DNA of 64,000 bases from Oceanispirochaeta crateris (GCF_008329965.1 NZ_CP036150.1:372001-436000), one strand, 5' to 3'. Positions 54,831 through 63,723 are shown, numbered from the stretch's first letter. Translations and numbers: made by a program. Notes: generated by a model not told the origin, from the letters alone.

Positions 54831-55424
54831 TCAATAGCTCTTTCTTCGGTAAGAATTGAGAATGGTTCTGGCGTGTTCGGGGATCTCTTTGGAGTACATC
54901 AAAGTCGAGTTTTGACTGGAACTGCTTTTAAGGAGGTCTATACCAATCTGCCGGGCCTTCAGACGTCCAAGCATCCATGTGATGATCTCGCAAAAGGCGG
55001 TTTTCAAATCTTCAGGCATGGTCTCATCCGTGTAACCCGCTGTATAGCTTATACGAATATTGTTGCTGCCTCTGGGAAAGGTATATCCAGGAAGGAGAGT
55101 GAGTTCTATAGGCTGATCGGATTCTCCTGGTAAAGGGGTGAGAGAATAGAGGGTAGGATCGATGCTGCGGTACTGGAGATCCCGACGGCTTCTAATCTGG
55201 AGAAGATTGAACTCGGATACTGGATAGTCTAACAGGTAAAGGGCATCAGAATTATGTCCATCCTGATACTCAGATTTGATGCGATTTATAAGTATACGAT
55301 GAGTGTATTTTTCAATTTCGATGCTGACAGATAAGGAGAGTAGTGTTACCATATTTTCATCTCTGTCATCTAGGTTCAGGAATTTCATGATCTCAGGAAC
55401 CGGAAGCAGCGTCAGTTTGGACAT
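54831..55424 (-). CDS. Phage head-tail connector (gp6-like)
   Basis: 197 residues. The N-terminal helices (MKFLNLDDRDENMVTLLSLS, then EIEKYTHRIL) and the later IRISYTAGYTDETMPEDLKT with AFCEIITWML are typical of gp6/HK97-type connectors. These proteins join the portal ring to the tail. No portal or capsid gene is found upstream. Confidence 0.75.
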   Translation of the reverse strand: MSKLTLLPVPEIMKFLNLDDRDENMVTLLSLSVSIEIEKYTHRILINRIKSEYQDGHNSDALYLLDYPVSEFNLLQIRSRRDLQYRSIDPTLYSLTPLPGESDQPIELTLLPGYTFPRGSNNIRISYTAGYTDETMPEDLKTAFCEIITWMLGRLKARQIGIDLLKSSSSQNSTLMYSKEIPEHARTILNSYRRKSY

Positions 55425-55540
55425 CGTTCATCCATGTCCTTGGTGATGATTTGACCTTTTTTCCTGTCACCGAAACGTCGCAGGAATTCCTTGCGGGTCA
55501 TCCTGACTTCCTTTCCTTTGATAATAACCTTGATGGTCAT
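55412..55540 (-). CDS. Very small phage protein, translationally coupled to the connector
   Basis: 42 residues: a basic peptide with KVIIKGKEVRMTRKEFLRRF and a C-terminal KDMDERCPN. GGAGGT lies directly before the ATG. Its stop overlaps the start of the connector gene in another frame, which signals coupling. It is the first gene left of the prophage run, and the sequence upstream switches to AT-rich cassette DNA. Confidence 0.65.
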   Translation of the reverse strand: MTIKVIIKGKEVRMTRKEFLRRFGDRKKGQIITKDMDERCPN

Positions 55541-55685
55541 ATAGACCTCCTATAAGTGTTCTGGGAATAGTGTGAAGTAGAAGTTCAGGTTTGGAGGGTA
55601 GGGTTTACCCTACTTTTGAGAGGTAATGATACTGAATCGGGATAAGAATATTGTTATGTTTAAAAAGGTATAAAAAAGAGAGAAT

Positions 55686-56816
55686 ATGGAAAGGCGAGTA
55701 CGAAAACTTGAAGCAAATCTTGATAAGAGTCAAAGCAATATTCTAAATCTTCAAAAAAAAGTATTTAGTAATAAATATAGAGAACAAATAAAATGGAGTA
55801 CAGATGAAATCAGATTAAGAAAATGTTTAGTAAAGCCTGATTTAAAAAAAGCAACAGTACTGACAGATTCTACATGGAGATATGTATGGATTTATTTAAA
55901 ACAAAATAGATGTGAATCAGCCCTATATTACTGGGAACAAGCGGAAAATTTCTACAAAGCTTCAATTTCACTTCCAATAGATGCAAGGCCATTAACCCTT
56001 TATTATTGTTATTTAAATGCAGTTAAAGCTTTGTTGAAATCGAAATCAATTTCATTTGACACTAAACATGGAGTCTCAGGTGAAAGAATCAAAGGTAGAA
56101 TAAATATTATAAATGAGAAAATTAAATTAAAAGAAAAGGGTGTTTTATCTGGACTTTCGAATTATTTGAAAGAACCAGTTCCTGAAGGTGGAGAAGACTA
56201 TGAGCTAAAAGATATTCTGTACAATTTAGCTTATATTCATAGATCATTTTGTTTAACATTTCCTCGTTCAACAGAACTCTATATCCCAATTAAAACACCA
56301 ACATTTGTTCAAGACAAATCAAGGAAAATAGGTTGGGTCGAATTTGAGTTATGTGACTATTTTAAATCTAATACAATTATTAATAACCTTGAAGGTTACT
56401 CTGAAGATAGGTTTTATAATGATAAAGGGAAGAGGGTTTTACGAAGGAATAAAACATTTAAATGGGAAGCTCCAAGAAATTCACCAACACAAAAGAGTAT
56501 CAATAATCTGTATTCTTACTATGAGAAAGTAAGACCAGATTTTCAGTATATTTATAGTCCAAATAGATTATGGTATTTAAAAAGAAAGAATATCAGACAT
56601 GAGATTAATAGAAATCCTTTGGTTTTAACATATGCTGCTATGCATAGGCTAAGTGAACTCGCGAGATATGAACCAAAAATCCTAAGTCAGCATTTGGAAA
56701 GACGGTCCAGTTGGTTGATTAGTGAATATATTGATCGCTCAGTTGATCAATTTATTGATGGTATTTCATCTGAGATCACTAAAGATGAGTTTAAAATTGC
56801 AGGAACAAGAAATTGA
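55686..56816 (+). CDS. YaaC-like protein in a cassette
   Basis: 376 residues. ALYYWEQAENFYKASISLPI, then ARPLTLYYCYLNAVKALL, followed by the GVSGERIKGR region, match the YaaC family pattern. A short coiled N-terminus precedes it. Function of YaaC proteins is unknown; members occur in mobile DNA. attC site 4 starts 4 bp after the stop codon. Confidence 0.65.
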   Translation: MERRVRKLEANLDKSQSNILNLQKKVFSNKYREQIKWSTDEIRLRKCLVKPDLKKATVLTDSTWRYVWIYLKQNRCESALYYWEQAENFYKASISLPIDARPLTLYYCYLNAVKALLKSKSISFDTKHGVSGERIKGRINIINEKIKLKEKGVLSGLSNYLKEPVPEGGEDYELKDILYNLAYIHRSFCLTFPRSTELYIPIKTPTFVQDKSRKIGWVEFELCDYFKSNTIINNLEGYSEDRFYNDKGKRVLRRNKTFKWEAPRNSPTQKSINNLYSYYEKVRPDFQYIYSPNRLWYLKRKNIRHEINRNPLVLTYAAMHRLSELARYEPKILSQHLERRSSWLISEYIDRSVDQFIDGISSEITKDEFKIAGTRN

Positions 56817-56819
56817 CTA

Positions 56820-56928
56820 TATAACGAGCTATTGAAGCAGTCATCTCTACGGTCATGAAATCAGCTATTCTGCTTCGCAGGCAGATTTCACGTCAGCTTA
56901 CGAGCTGCAGCATAAAAGATAGTTCGAT
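56820..56928 (+). repeat. Integron attC recombination site 4
   Basis: The left arm TATAACGAGCTATTGAAGC pairs imperfectly with the right end, reverse complement starting ATCGAACTATCTTTTATGC, with one extra G. Inner pairs include TCATGAAATC with GATTTCACG. Core sites are TATAAC (56820-56825) and GTTCGAT (56922-56928). Confidence 0.6.
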
Positions 56929-56956
56929 GGACGCCTTCGGTGCAGAGGAGTATTTT

Positions 56957-57481
56957 ATGGAACGAAATAATGGAACGAAAATGATAAAGATAGTTATTTT
57001 TTTTATTGTTTTCTTATGGGTTGGCTTGTTTTCTTTAAATGCAGAAGAGAACTTAATTGCAACAACATCAGAAGGTAAAAAGGTTATATTGAATACTGAC
57101 GGAACATGGTCTTATATAAATGAGACAGAACAAAAAATAACAATTGTAGATTTTGACATAATTCTAAGAGACAAGAATTATGATGAAAGTAGGTACAATA
57201 AAGATGCCATCTTGAATTTGAAAGTTAAAAATATATCAGGAAATAAAATAGGCGGCTATCGCATAACTGTCAAAATGGAGAATGGATTTGGCGATCTATT
57301 ACATACACTCAAATTAACATCTGGGAATTCTGTTCTTGATAATGATGAAATCGATAATGCAAACTTTGTGTTTAAAGATAATCAATTTATTGATGATGAA
57401 GTATATGATGATTTGTCAGCCTATAGTAAAAATAACTTGATAATAACAATTGTTGATTCACAGGTGCTACAATCACAATAA
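56957..57481 (+). CDS. Secreted protein with DUF3157-like start
   Basis: 174 residues. A hydrophobic signal (IVIFFIVFLWVGLFSLNA) is followed by IATTSEGKKVILNTDGTWSY, a motif seen in DUF3157-type periplasmic proteins, and then a beta-rich domain (KVKNISGNKIGGYRITVKME). GGAG lies 6 bases before the ATG. It begins 28 bp after attC site 4. Confidence 0.65.
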   Translation: MERNNGTKMIKIVIFFIVFLWVGLFSLNAEENLIATTSEGKKVILNTDGTWSYINETEQKITIVDFDIILRDKNYDESRYNKDAILNLKVKNISGNKIGGYRITVKMENGFGDLLHTLKLTSGNSVLDNDEIDNANFVFKDNQFIDDEVYDDLSAYSKNNLIITIVDSQVLQSQ

Positions 57482-57917
57482 AACAAAAGGAGTTAATGGT
57501 ATGACAAATTTACTCAATATGAGTTTAGTGGAACCGGTATTCAGTCATATTGCAGGTATTAAGAAACTAAATAGATTTACTCTGCATTGAAAGCAGAAGG
57601 TGAACACTCAATGGCGGCTGTATTGTATGGTGCATAATATTGGAAAAATTAAGATTGAATGAGTATAGAATGAGGGTTGATATGGGATTCTGGTTAGAAT
57701 GAGCCAGTGGCATATGAAATTAAATGTAGTGGGTTTCTGATTGATATCTCGATTGGATTCTTTATTTGATAATAAATATTGAGAACTGGTCAGTAATTAT
57801 CAGGAAACGGAATACTGAGAATCGAGAAGTAGTTTTTCTATAGTCTCGTTATGTTTATAAAGGCAAAAAAGCTTAGTAAAAAAATTGAATCTATTAAATT
57901 TACCTAGAGGTGATTAC
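57482..57917. other. Cassette spacer with a 29-codon frame
   Basis: A short frame (57501-57590, ATG with AAAGGAG upstream, 29 codons) might be a gene fragment. A GTTATGT at 57848 resembles an attC right core, but no matching left arm is seen. The rest shows nothing I can name. Confidence 0.3.
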
Positions 57918-58574
57918 ATGACTGATGAAACTCTACATAAAATACTAAAAAATGTTAAAGAATTATCTGAAAGTGATTTATTATTTTCAAAACCCATTTC
58001 AGATCATGTAGATGTAGCTAAATATTGGGAATCAAAACCAATAGAAAATGATGATATTATAGCAAATTTTAATTCAATTGACCTTTTCCTAATAAAAAAT
58101 GAAAAAAAAATATTTGTCGGAATTGTATATGATATGTTCAATGACATTCACGTCTTCATAAAGCCAGAACATAGAGGGAAAGAATATTTAGACAATGCAT
58201 TAAATAAGACAATATTTCCTTACCTTAAAACCGTAAAATTACGAAAAAAAATCTGTATTTCAGTTGAAGATGATAATGAGTTTGGAAAAAAAAGTGCATT
58301 TCGTAATGGATTCGTTCAAATAGAGAATGATAAATATGAAAAAGATATATCTTCTATTTCTGATTATCAAAAATATTCGTCTAAGACATCTACAGATACA
58401 ACTGAAATAGAAAGACTTAGGAAGAAAGCATACTTTATATATAAATTGCTTTATAGATTCGATGATGAACTAAAATATAGGCATGATATTGATTTAGGTA
58501 TCAAAGATATTAAAGAAGAAGTACAAAATATTTACTTAGATCTTAAATATAACATTGTAAATCAAAATCCTTAA
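57918..58574 (+). CDS. GNAT-like acetyltransferase in a cassette
   Basis: 218 residues from ATG 57918, with AGAGGTGAT upstream. The region FVGIVYDMFNDIHVFIKPEH followed by RGKEYLDNALN resembles the GNAT acetyl-CoA region, and KKICISVEDDNEFGKKSAFR followed by NGFVQ matches the late motif. A helical extension of about 70 residues follows. Substrate unknown. Confidence 0.6.
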   Translation: MTDETLHKILKNVKELSESDLLFSKPISDHVDVAKYWESKPIENDDIIANFNSIDLFLIKNEKKIFVGIVYDMFNDIHVFIKPEHRGKEYLDNALNKTIFPYLKTVKLRKKICISVEDDNEFGKKSAFRNGFVQIENDKYEKDISSISDYQKYSSKTSTDTTEIERLRKKAYFIYKLLYRFDDELKYRHDIDLGIKDIKEEVQNIYLDLKYNIVNQNP

Positions 58575-58640
58575 TTTAAGACAATTCACATATATAATGA
58601 TTTGAGAAATATTTATTGAAGATAATTTAGAGAGTAAAAA

Positions 58641-59381
58641 ATGCAAAAATACACTTTAAGTTTACAATTGTTTGATGCATCAATATTAGATTGGCAAACA
58701 CTTTCATATTTTGTGAGCCTAATATCAATTATTCTCTTGATTTTTACAATGATAGAAATGATTCGACAAAGACGCGAATCATATCGACCTAAATTATTAA
58801 TAAAAACTGAGTCTATTCAAATTGAAACGAATAATAAAAATATACCAACAGTTTGGAGAAACCCTACTAATAAAGATAAAAGAACAGAAGGATATTTTGA
58901 TCTTAGAGTATATAATATTGGATTAGGTCCCGCTACAGATATTCAAATAAAATGGGAAATACCAAAACAAAAAATAATAAAAAAGTTTAAAGATTATTCA
59001 CCGGTATTGAACAACAACAATAAACTTCGGTATGTAACAACTAAAGGCTCTTTGGAGTATGAATTATTTCAAGAAGATGATTTATCAATACGTAAAGAGT
59101 CATTTCTTATGAATAATGATTTTTTTTATATATCGTTACCAACAAGTATTTTTTACTATTTTTCTATTATAAGCCATTATATTAGTAAAAAAAGTAACTA
59201 TGGAGAAAGGATAGAACTCGATCCTATGAAATTAGAATTATCATATTTTGATATTGGTAAAAAAAAGATTCAGGAGAGAATGACATTAGATACAGAGTTT
59301 ATTTCTATGTACAATGACGATGGTCGTGAAAATGATCAGGTAATTGCTATTGGAGACATACATGTAATTAATGACACATAA
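58641..59381 (+). CDS. Membrane-anchored hypothetical protein
   Basis: 246 residues. One membrane segment (YFVSLISIILLIFTMIEMI) near the N-terminus leads into a cytoplasmic beta-rich domain (GYFDLRVYNIGLGPATDIQI) common to many small phage- and plasmid-linked proteins of unknown role. The stop codon lies inside the left core of attC site 5. Confidence 0.6.
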   Translation: MQKYTLSLQLFDASILDWQTLSYFVSLISIILLIFTMIEMIRQRRESYRPKLLIKTESIQIETNNKNIPTVWRNPTNKDKRTEGYFDLRVYNIGLGPATDIQIKWEIPKQKIIKKFKDYSPVLNNNNKLRYVTTKGSLEYELFQEDDLSIRKESFLMNNDFFYISLPTSIFYYFSIISHYISKKSNYGERIELDPMKLELSYFDIGKKKIQERMTLDTEFISMYNDDGRENDQVIAIGDIHVINDT

Positions 59382-59476
59382 CAAGCAAATGAACATTGTC
59401 AGCACTACTGATCACAGTTCTTGTATTCACAAGAACTGCGCCAGTTGACGGTCTGTAAGTTCTTTGCATGTTCTAT
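59376..59476 (+). repeat. Integron attC recombination site 5
   Basis: The left arm ACATAACAAGCAAATGAAC pairs with the right end, reverse complement ATAGAACATGCAAAGAAC. They match over AACA, CAAA and GAAC with one extra T on the left. The centre is a perfect 10-bp hairpin, CAGTTCTTGT/ACAAGAACTG. The site is 101 bp long. Confidence 0.78.
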
Positions 59477-59495
59477 AGAATCGGGGAACCAAATT

Positions 59496-60242
59496 ATGGT
59501 TATTGATAAAATTAATACTTGGCCAACAGATTTGATAAACTTTTTTGACAAAAATTACAAAAAATTTATTGGATGGGAATGTAAAGGAGAATACTGTTTA
59601 TCTCCAATGAAATATGATTTATTAGTCCATGATTTGATAAATATTTTAAAGAAATACTGCCTGACAGGTTATCACTGTACAAAATTACTTCAACAAGAGA
59701 TTGATAATATTTACAAAAAAGGTTTAACGCTTCAATGCAGATCATCTATGCAGAAAAGAATTGATTTAATTGAAATAGATCCTTCTAAACTCAGTATTCT
59801 TGAAAGATTAAAGCTAGAAAATCAATGTGATGAAATAAATCGTAAAGGAATGATTTGGTTTTGCTTTTTTTATCCTAAAATGGCTGATGATCATGGAATT
59901 ATGAGATTCTTTAGATCTTGGGGAGGGGAAGCTTTATATAACTCACATGAAAGAGATAAAGAAACAGGACAATTTCTAAGGGAAATAGGTATTCCTTGTA
60001 TAATTGAAGCTAATGTTCCAATGAAAATAATTCCAGATATTCGGCTTCCATATGGTCAAGTTACAAGAGTATATCTAGAGTATAAAGGTTATGAATTAGA
60101 AAATCTGTATGAATATGAAGGATATATTATCCATAACCTTCCATCTAAAAACATAATTGACATTCATAATTACCCAAGTAAAAGATTTATAGAATTAACA
60201 GGTTGTATGGATTGGGATTATAGATTTGAGAAGATAAAATAA
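59496..60242 (+). CDS. Cassette protein of unknown function with WGGEALYNSHE motif
   Basis: 248 residues from ATG 59496, with GGGGAA upstream. It shows LTGYHCTKLLQQEIDNIYKK, MIWFCFFYPKMADDHGIMRF, the motif SWGGEALYNSHE and GIPCIIEANVPM. I have seen this arrangement in unnamed proteins but know no function. It lies 19 bp after attC site 5; its own downstream attC is not seen because the IS element begins 30 bp later. Confidence 0.6.
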   Translation: MVIDKINTWPTDLINFFDKNYKKFIGWECKGEYCLSPMKYDLLVHDLINILKKYCLTGYHCTKLLQQEIDNIYKKGLTLQCRSSMQKRIDLIEIDPSKLSILERLKLENQCDEINRKGMIWFCFFYPKMADDHGIMRFFRSWGGEALYNSHERDKETGQFLREIGIPCIIEANVPMKIIPDIRLPYGQVTRVYLEYKGYELENLYEYEGYIIHNLPSKNIIDIHNYPSKRFIELTGCMDWDYRFEKIK

Positions 60243-61165
60243 GTAAATGATTGAGGTTATATGAAAGTATTATAGTGCTCCTAAGAAGCTGTACAGCTCC
60301 TAAATTAGAAATTACTGTATAATAAACAGCAGAAGGAGTACAAAAGATGCGCAAAAAGTGGAGCGATTCAGAAAAAGCAAGAATTGCGCTCATGGCGATT
60401 CGCGAAGAGAATACGATCAGTGAAATAGCTCAGGAAACAGGGGCACATCCGAACATGATTTCAAAGTGGAAATGAGAATTACTGGATAATGCCGATTCTG
60501 CTTTTCGTAATGGGAAATCAGAGAAAGAAAGGGATCTGGAAAAAGATAAAGAAGAGTTGTTCACGCAAATCGGGAAGCTGCATGCAGAGAACGATTTTCT
60601 AAAAAAACTTAAAGAAAATGGGACTCCTGTAAAATCCATGGTTGAACCGGATCGAGATGATGTAAGCATTTCCCGTCAGTGTCATTTGTTGGGCAAAAGC
60701 CGCAGCTGGTACTATTATCAAGAACAGAAAAATCCCGTGTTGGAATATAGAGATAATATTGAGAAGAGAAAGATTAAGAAGCTTTGGGAGTAGCATTCCT
60801 TTTATGGCTACAGACACATCTATAACCATCTCAACAAGAATATGGACCATAATACCTCTCTGAAGAGAGTTTACATACTTATGAGAGAACTGGGGATCAA
60901 GGCTATTATTCCGAAACGGTGTCTTTCCAAACCCGGCAAGAACCATAAGAAATATCCCTATCTGCTCCGGAATCTCGATATTACCCATCCTAAACACGTT
61001 TGGGCTTCGGATATCACCTATGTTGTTCTTCCCGGAGGAATTGTTTACGTAGTCGCAATAATCGATCTGTACAGCAGAAAAATCCTTTCCTGGAGTGTAA
61101 GTAACACGATGGACCCTATAGTTCAAGATAGTTGTCACAGTATTTAATATGGAGGACAACATCAA

Positions 61166-61654
61166 TTGAGTAAGTACAGTACAGGATTTCGAAACAGCAT
61201 TTTACGGAAAGTTCTGCCCCCTGAGAGTAGGTCTATTGCCCAGGTAAGCCGGGAAGAAGGAATCTCAAATCAAACAATTAGGAATTGGGTTGCCAAGGCT
61301 AAAGATGGTACACTGGATGCAGCTGCTGGAGAGTTATCACCAGATCGGAGGAGCATTTCAGAAAAGATGTCCCTTCTCTTAGAGAGCCGATCAATTTCAA
61401 AAGATGAGATAGGAAATTGGCTTAGAAAGAATGGTCTCCACAGTGAACATCTATCCCTCTGGGAGCAGGAGCTGCGGCAGTCTATGACAGAAAAAGAAAA
61501 GACCATCCAGGAACAAAATCATCAATTGAAGCTAAAGACTAAAAAGCTTGAGAAAGAGCTTGCTCGTAAAGATAAAGCCCTGGCTGAAATGGCAGCCCTA
61601 CTAACTCTTAAAAAAAAAGTGGATGCTCTATTGGGGGACGACGAGGACGATTAA
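61166..61654 (+). CDS. Transposase OrfA of element B
   Basis: 162 residues. A helix-turn-helix (SIAQVSREEGISNQTIRNWV) is followed by a long coiled coil (EKTIQEQNHQLKLKTKKLEK). Near the end, a run of nine A residues (61610-61618) gives a -1 slippage site that would fuse it to OrfB, which is open in the -1 frame. Confidence 0.9.
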   Translation: MSKYSTGFRNSILRKVLPPESRSIAQVSREEGISNQTIRNWVAKAKDGTLDAAAGELSPDRRSISEKMSLLLESRSISKDEIGNWLRKNGLHSEHLSLWEQELRQSMTEKEKTIQEQNHQLKLKTKKLEKELARKDKALAEMAALLTLKKKVDALLGDDEDD

Positions 61655-61686
61655 TTACTCAGGATCTCAGAGATCTAGCAGTTTCA

Positions 61687-62688
61687 TTGTTAGATGAAGC
61701 AATATCAGATGGAGCCAGAAGATCAGAAGCCTGTAATGTAATGGATATATCTGTCCGGACATATCATAGATGGAGTGATTCTTCTTGTGGTGACAAAAGA
61801 AAAGGAGCAGTGAAAAAGGTTAAAAGAAAGCTTGCAGAGTATGAACGTCAAGAGATTCTCAGGATTGCCTGTGAAGATAGATTTGTGGACTGTAATCCAT
61901 ATCAGATTGTTGTAACTCTTTTGGATGAAGGAGTATATATAGCATCTGTAAGTACTTTCTACAGAGTGCTGAGAGATGCAGACATGATTCACCACAGAAA
62001 AAGAAGTTACCCTGCAAGAAAGCAGAATAAACCTCCTGAGTTGGCAGCTACAGGCCCCAATCAGGTTTGGAGTTGGGATATTACTTTTCTCAAAACAGAT
62101 GTGAATGGAATCTTCCTTTACTGCTATATGATCGTTGATGTCTGGAGTCGTAAAATTGTTGGTTGGGAGATACACGAATCTGAATCATCGGAGCTAGCCG
62201 AGCAAATGTTTAGAAGGTTAAAAATCATTCATAAACTGGAAGGAATCAGGCTGCATTCTGATAATGGGAATCCCATGAAAGGTGGTACCATGATTATGAC
62301 ATTGTATGCATTAGGAGTGATCCCATCTTTTTCAAGACCCAGAGTCAGTGATGATAATCCCTATTCTGAATCTTTGTTCAAAACTTTAAAATATACGGCC
62401 GGATACCCAAAGTATTTTAAGGATATACATCAAGCTCGTGTATGGATGGCAGATTTTGTGAATTGGTATAACAATGAGCATAAACATTCAGGAATCTCAT
62501 ATATTTCTCCAGCCCAAAGACACTGTGGCGATGGTTCAGAAATAATGGAGAAAAGGAATAAGGTCATAAGAAAAGCAATTAGCAAAACTCCTGAAAGGTG
62601 GAGTTCTGATCAAAAGATATGGGAGGATCAGAAACATGTGTATCTGAACCCATCTTTAGAGACTAAGAAGCAACTGATTTCAGCATAA
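61687..62688 (+). CDS. Transposase OrfB of element B (rve integrase domain)
   Basis: 333 residues counted from the TTG at 61687, though the -1 frame is open back through the slippage site, so the active form is probably an OrfAB fusion. The catalytic triad is visible: Asp in WSWDITFLK, Asp in LHSDNGNPM and Glu in PYSESLFKTLKY. No nonsense codons interrupt it. The element may still be active. Confidence 0.92.
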   Translation: MLDEAISDGARRSEACNVMDISVRTYHRWSDSSCGDKRKGAVKKVKRKLAEYERQEILRIACEDRFVDCNPYQIVVTLLDEGVYIASVSTFYRVLRDADMIHHRKRSYPARKQNKPPELAATGPNQVWSWDITFLKTDVNGIFLYCYMIVDVWSRKIVGWEIHESESSELAEQMFRRLKIIHKLEGIRLHSDNGNPMKGGTMIMTLYALGVIPSFSRPRVSDDNPYSESLFKTLKYTAGYPKYFKDIHQARVWMADFVNWYNNEHKHSGISYISPAQRHCGDGSEIMEKRNKVIRKAISKTPERWSSDQKIWEDQKHVYLNPSLETKKQLISA

Positions 62689-63252
62689 AAAAATCAAAAG
62701 TTGTGACAACTATGTTGAAACATTCCGATGGATACGGCTTTTGTTATGGAAGCTCTGATGCAGGCCATGGTGAGGTACGGTTTACCGGAAATCTTCAATA
62801 CCGATCAGGGCAGTCTGTTTACCAGCAACGAGTTCTCATCTCTTCTTAAAGGAGAAATGGTGCGGTTCAGCATGGACGGGAAAGGCCGCGTTCTGGACAA
62901 TATTTACATTGAAAGATTCTGGAAAACTCTGAAGTCTGAAGACATTTATCTCTACCGGTATGATACTCTAAACACTCTCCGAAAGGGAATGATGAAATAC
63001 TTCAGATTTTACAATTCAGTCAGGCCTCACCAGAGTCTGAATGGGAACTCTCCGGATGAGATATATTTCCGGGAGTCTAACTTAAAAGTGGCATAAAGCT
63101 GTTTGACTTGAAGGTGCACTATGTTAAATAACATAAAATTATAATAATTTTTGAAACAGTTAGATTTTTGTATTCACAAATAGGACTCCAATCATACGGA
63201 ATTAGTCCTGTATTTTTTTAGTAGCGTATTATTACACAGATTTTTAATTGTC

Positions 63253-63400
63253 TTCTCCTTTTTTCCAACGTCTAATGAAGATCCTTATCAGACCATCAGG
63301 AACCCGTAAAGGCCTGTGCCCCTTAGGGGTGCCTTCGGCAGCCTTTACTGAACCCTGTTGGCCTGATGAAGGTGGGGTAAGCCGTTGGCAAAAGGGGAGA
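63253..63400 (+). ncRNA. Candidate highly structured RNA, HEARO/omega-RNA-like
   Basis: Nested stems are visible. An outer stem pairs TCCTTTTTTCCAACG (63256-63270) with CGTTGGCAAAAGGGG (63383-63397). Next, CATCAGG (63294-63300) pairs with CCTGATG (63362-63368). Inside, GTAAAGGC (63306-63313) pairs with GCCTTTAC (63341-63348). That last stem encloses two small hairpins, CCCC/GGGG and TGCC/GGCA, so the centre is a three-way junction. From memory the layout and the GATGAAGGTGGGGTAAG segment resemble HEARO (IscB-associated) RNA, but no IscB-type ORF is here. A leader RNA for the next gene is the other option. Confidence 0.5.
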
Positions 63401-63447
63401 GATTCTCTCTCCGGATGATGTTATTTCTTTTTTTATTGGAGGGTTCT

Positions 63448-63681
63448 ATGGATAAGAAAGTGTATACGCCTCAGATTCATGTGGATTCTGCTTTTCTGCT
63501 ACGTCGTGTGGCTTGGGCAGCTGAGAAGCCTATGACATACACATTAGATGAGTGTATCAGGGGGTTGGTGAATCAGGTAGACAGGCAAAAGTTATGTGGA
63601 GCCTGCCGGGATCACCGCTGTTTGGAGTGTCCAGTTAGCCAGTATTATGGCAAATCTGGTCTAGATTCAATCCTACGTTGA
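63448..63681 (+). CDS. Small protein with four-cysteine zinc-binding motif
   Basis: 77 residues from ATG 63448, with TTGGAGGG upstream. The N-terminal half has HVDSAFLLRRVAWAAEKPMT then YTLDECIRGL, a helical pattern. The C-terminal half has CGACRDHRCLEC, a Cys-x2-Cys-x4-Cys-x2-Cys motif likely to bind zinc. I do not recognise the family. It begins 48 bp after the structured RNA. Confidence 0.7.
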   Translation: MDKKVYTPQIHVDSAFLLRRVAWAAEKPMTYTLDECIRGLVNQVDRQKLCGACRDHRCLECPVSQYYGKSGLDSILR

Positions 63682-63690
63682 TCCTGTATT

Positions 63691-63716
63691 CAGGGCTTAC
63701 CCTTTAGTAAGCCCTG
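63691..63716. terminator. Stem-loop between convergent genes
   Basis: CAGGGCTTAC and GTAAGCCCTG make a perfect 10-bp stem with a 6-base loop. No T-run follows, so termination strength is uncertain. Confidence 0.55.
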
Positions 63717-63723
63717 GCAATTC

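Larger units (their letters stand above)
61114..62725 (+). mobile_element. IS3-family element B inserted in element A
   Basis: 1612 bp. Imperfect terminal repeats share ATAGTTGTCACA about 15 bases from each end. CGATGGA flanks both sides (61107-61113 and 62726-62732), of which ATGGA is the likely 5-bp target duplication. Removing the element and one flank restores the reading frame of element A. Confidence 0.88.
60347..63096 (+). pseudogene. IS3-family transposase of element A (two nonsense codons, split by IS)
   Basis: Reading one frame from 60347: an N-terminal helix-turn-helix (WSDSEKARIALMAIREENTI) up to a TGA at 60473, then onward to a TAG at 60791, then HSFYGYRHIYNH and the integrase core with WASDITYVV. 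The frame stops at 61113 where element B begins. It resumes at 62726 with FNTDQGS and NIYIERFWKTLK, completing D, D and E residues. The two stop codons and the insertion make it non-functional. Confidence 0.88.
60273..63121 (+). mobile_element. IS3-family element A, interrupted by element B
   Basis: The ends are imperfect inverted repeats: TAGTGCTCCT at the left and AGGTGCACTA at the right, with an ACAGCT further in on both sides. Without the inserted element B it is about 1.23 kb, the usual IS3 size. I could not find a clear target duplication. Confidence 0.8.

Noticed and set aside
57848-57854. GTTATGT as right core of another attC site
   Set aside because: No complementary left arm was found in the preceding 400 bases.
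34715-60272. Integron integrase gene
   Set aside because: No tyrosine recombinase frame was found in either cassette block, so an intact integron is not claimed.
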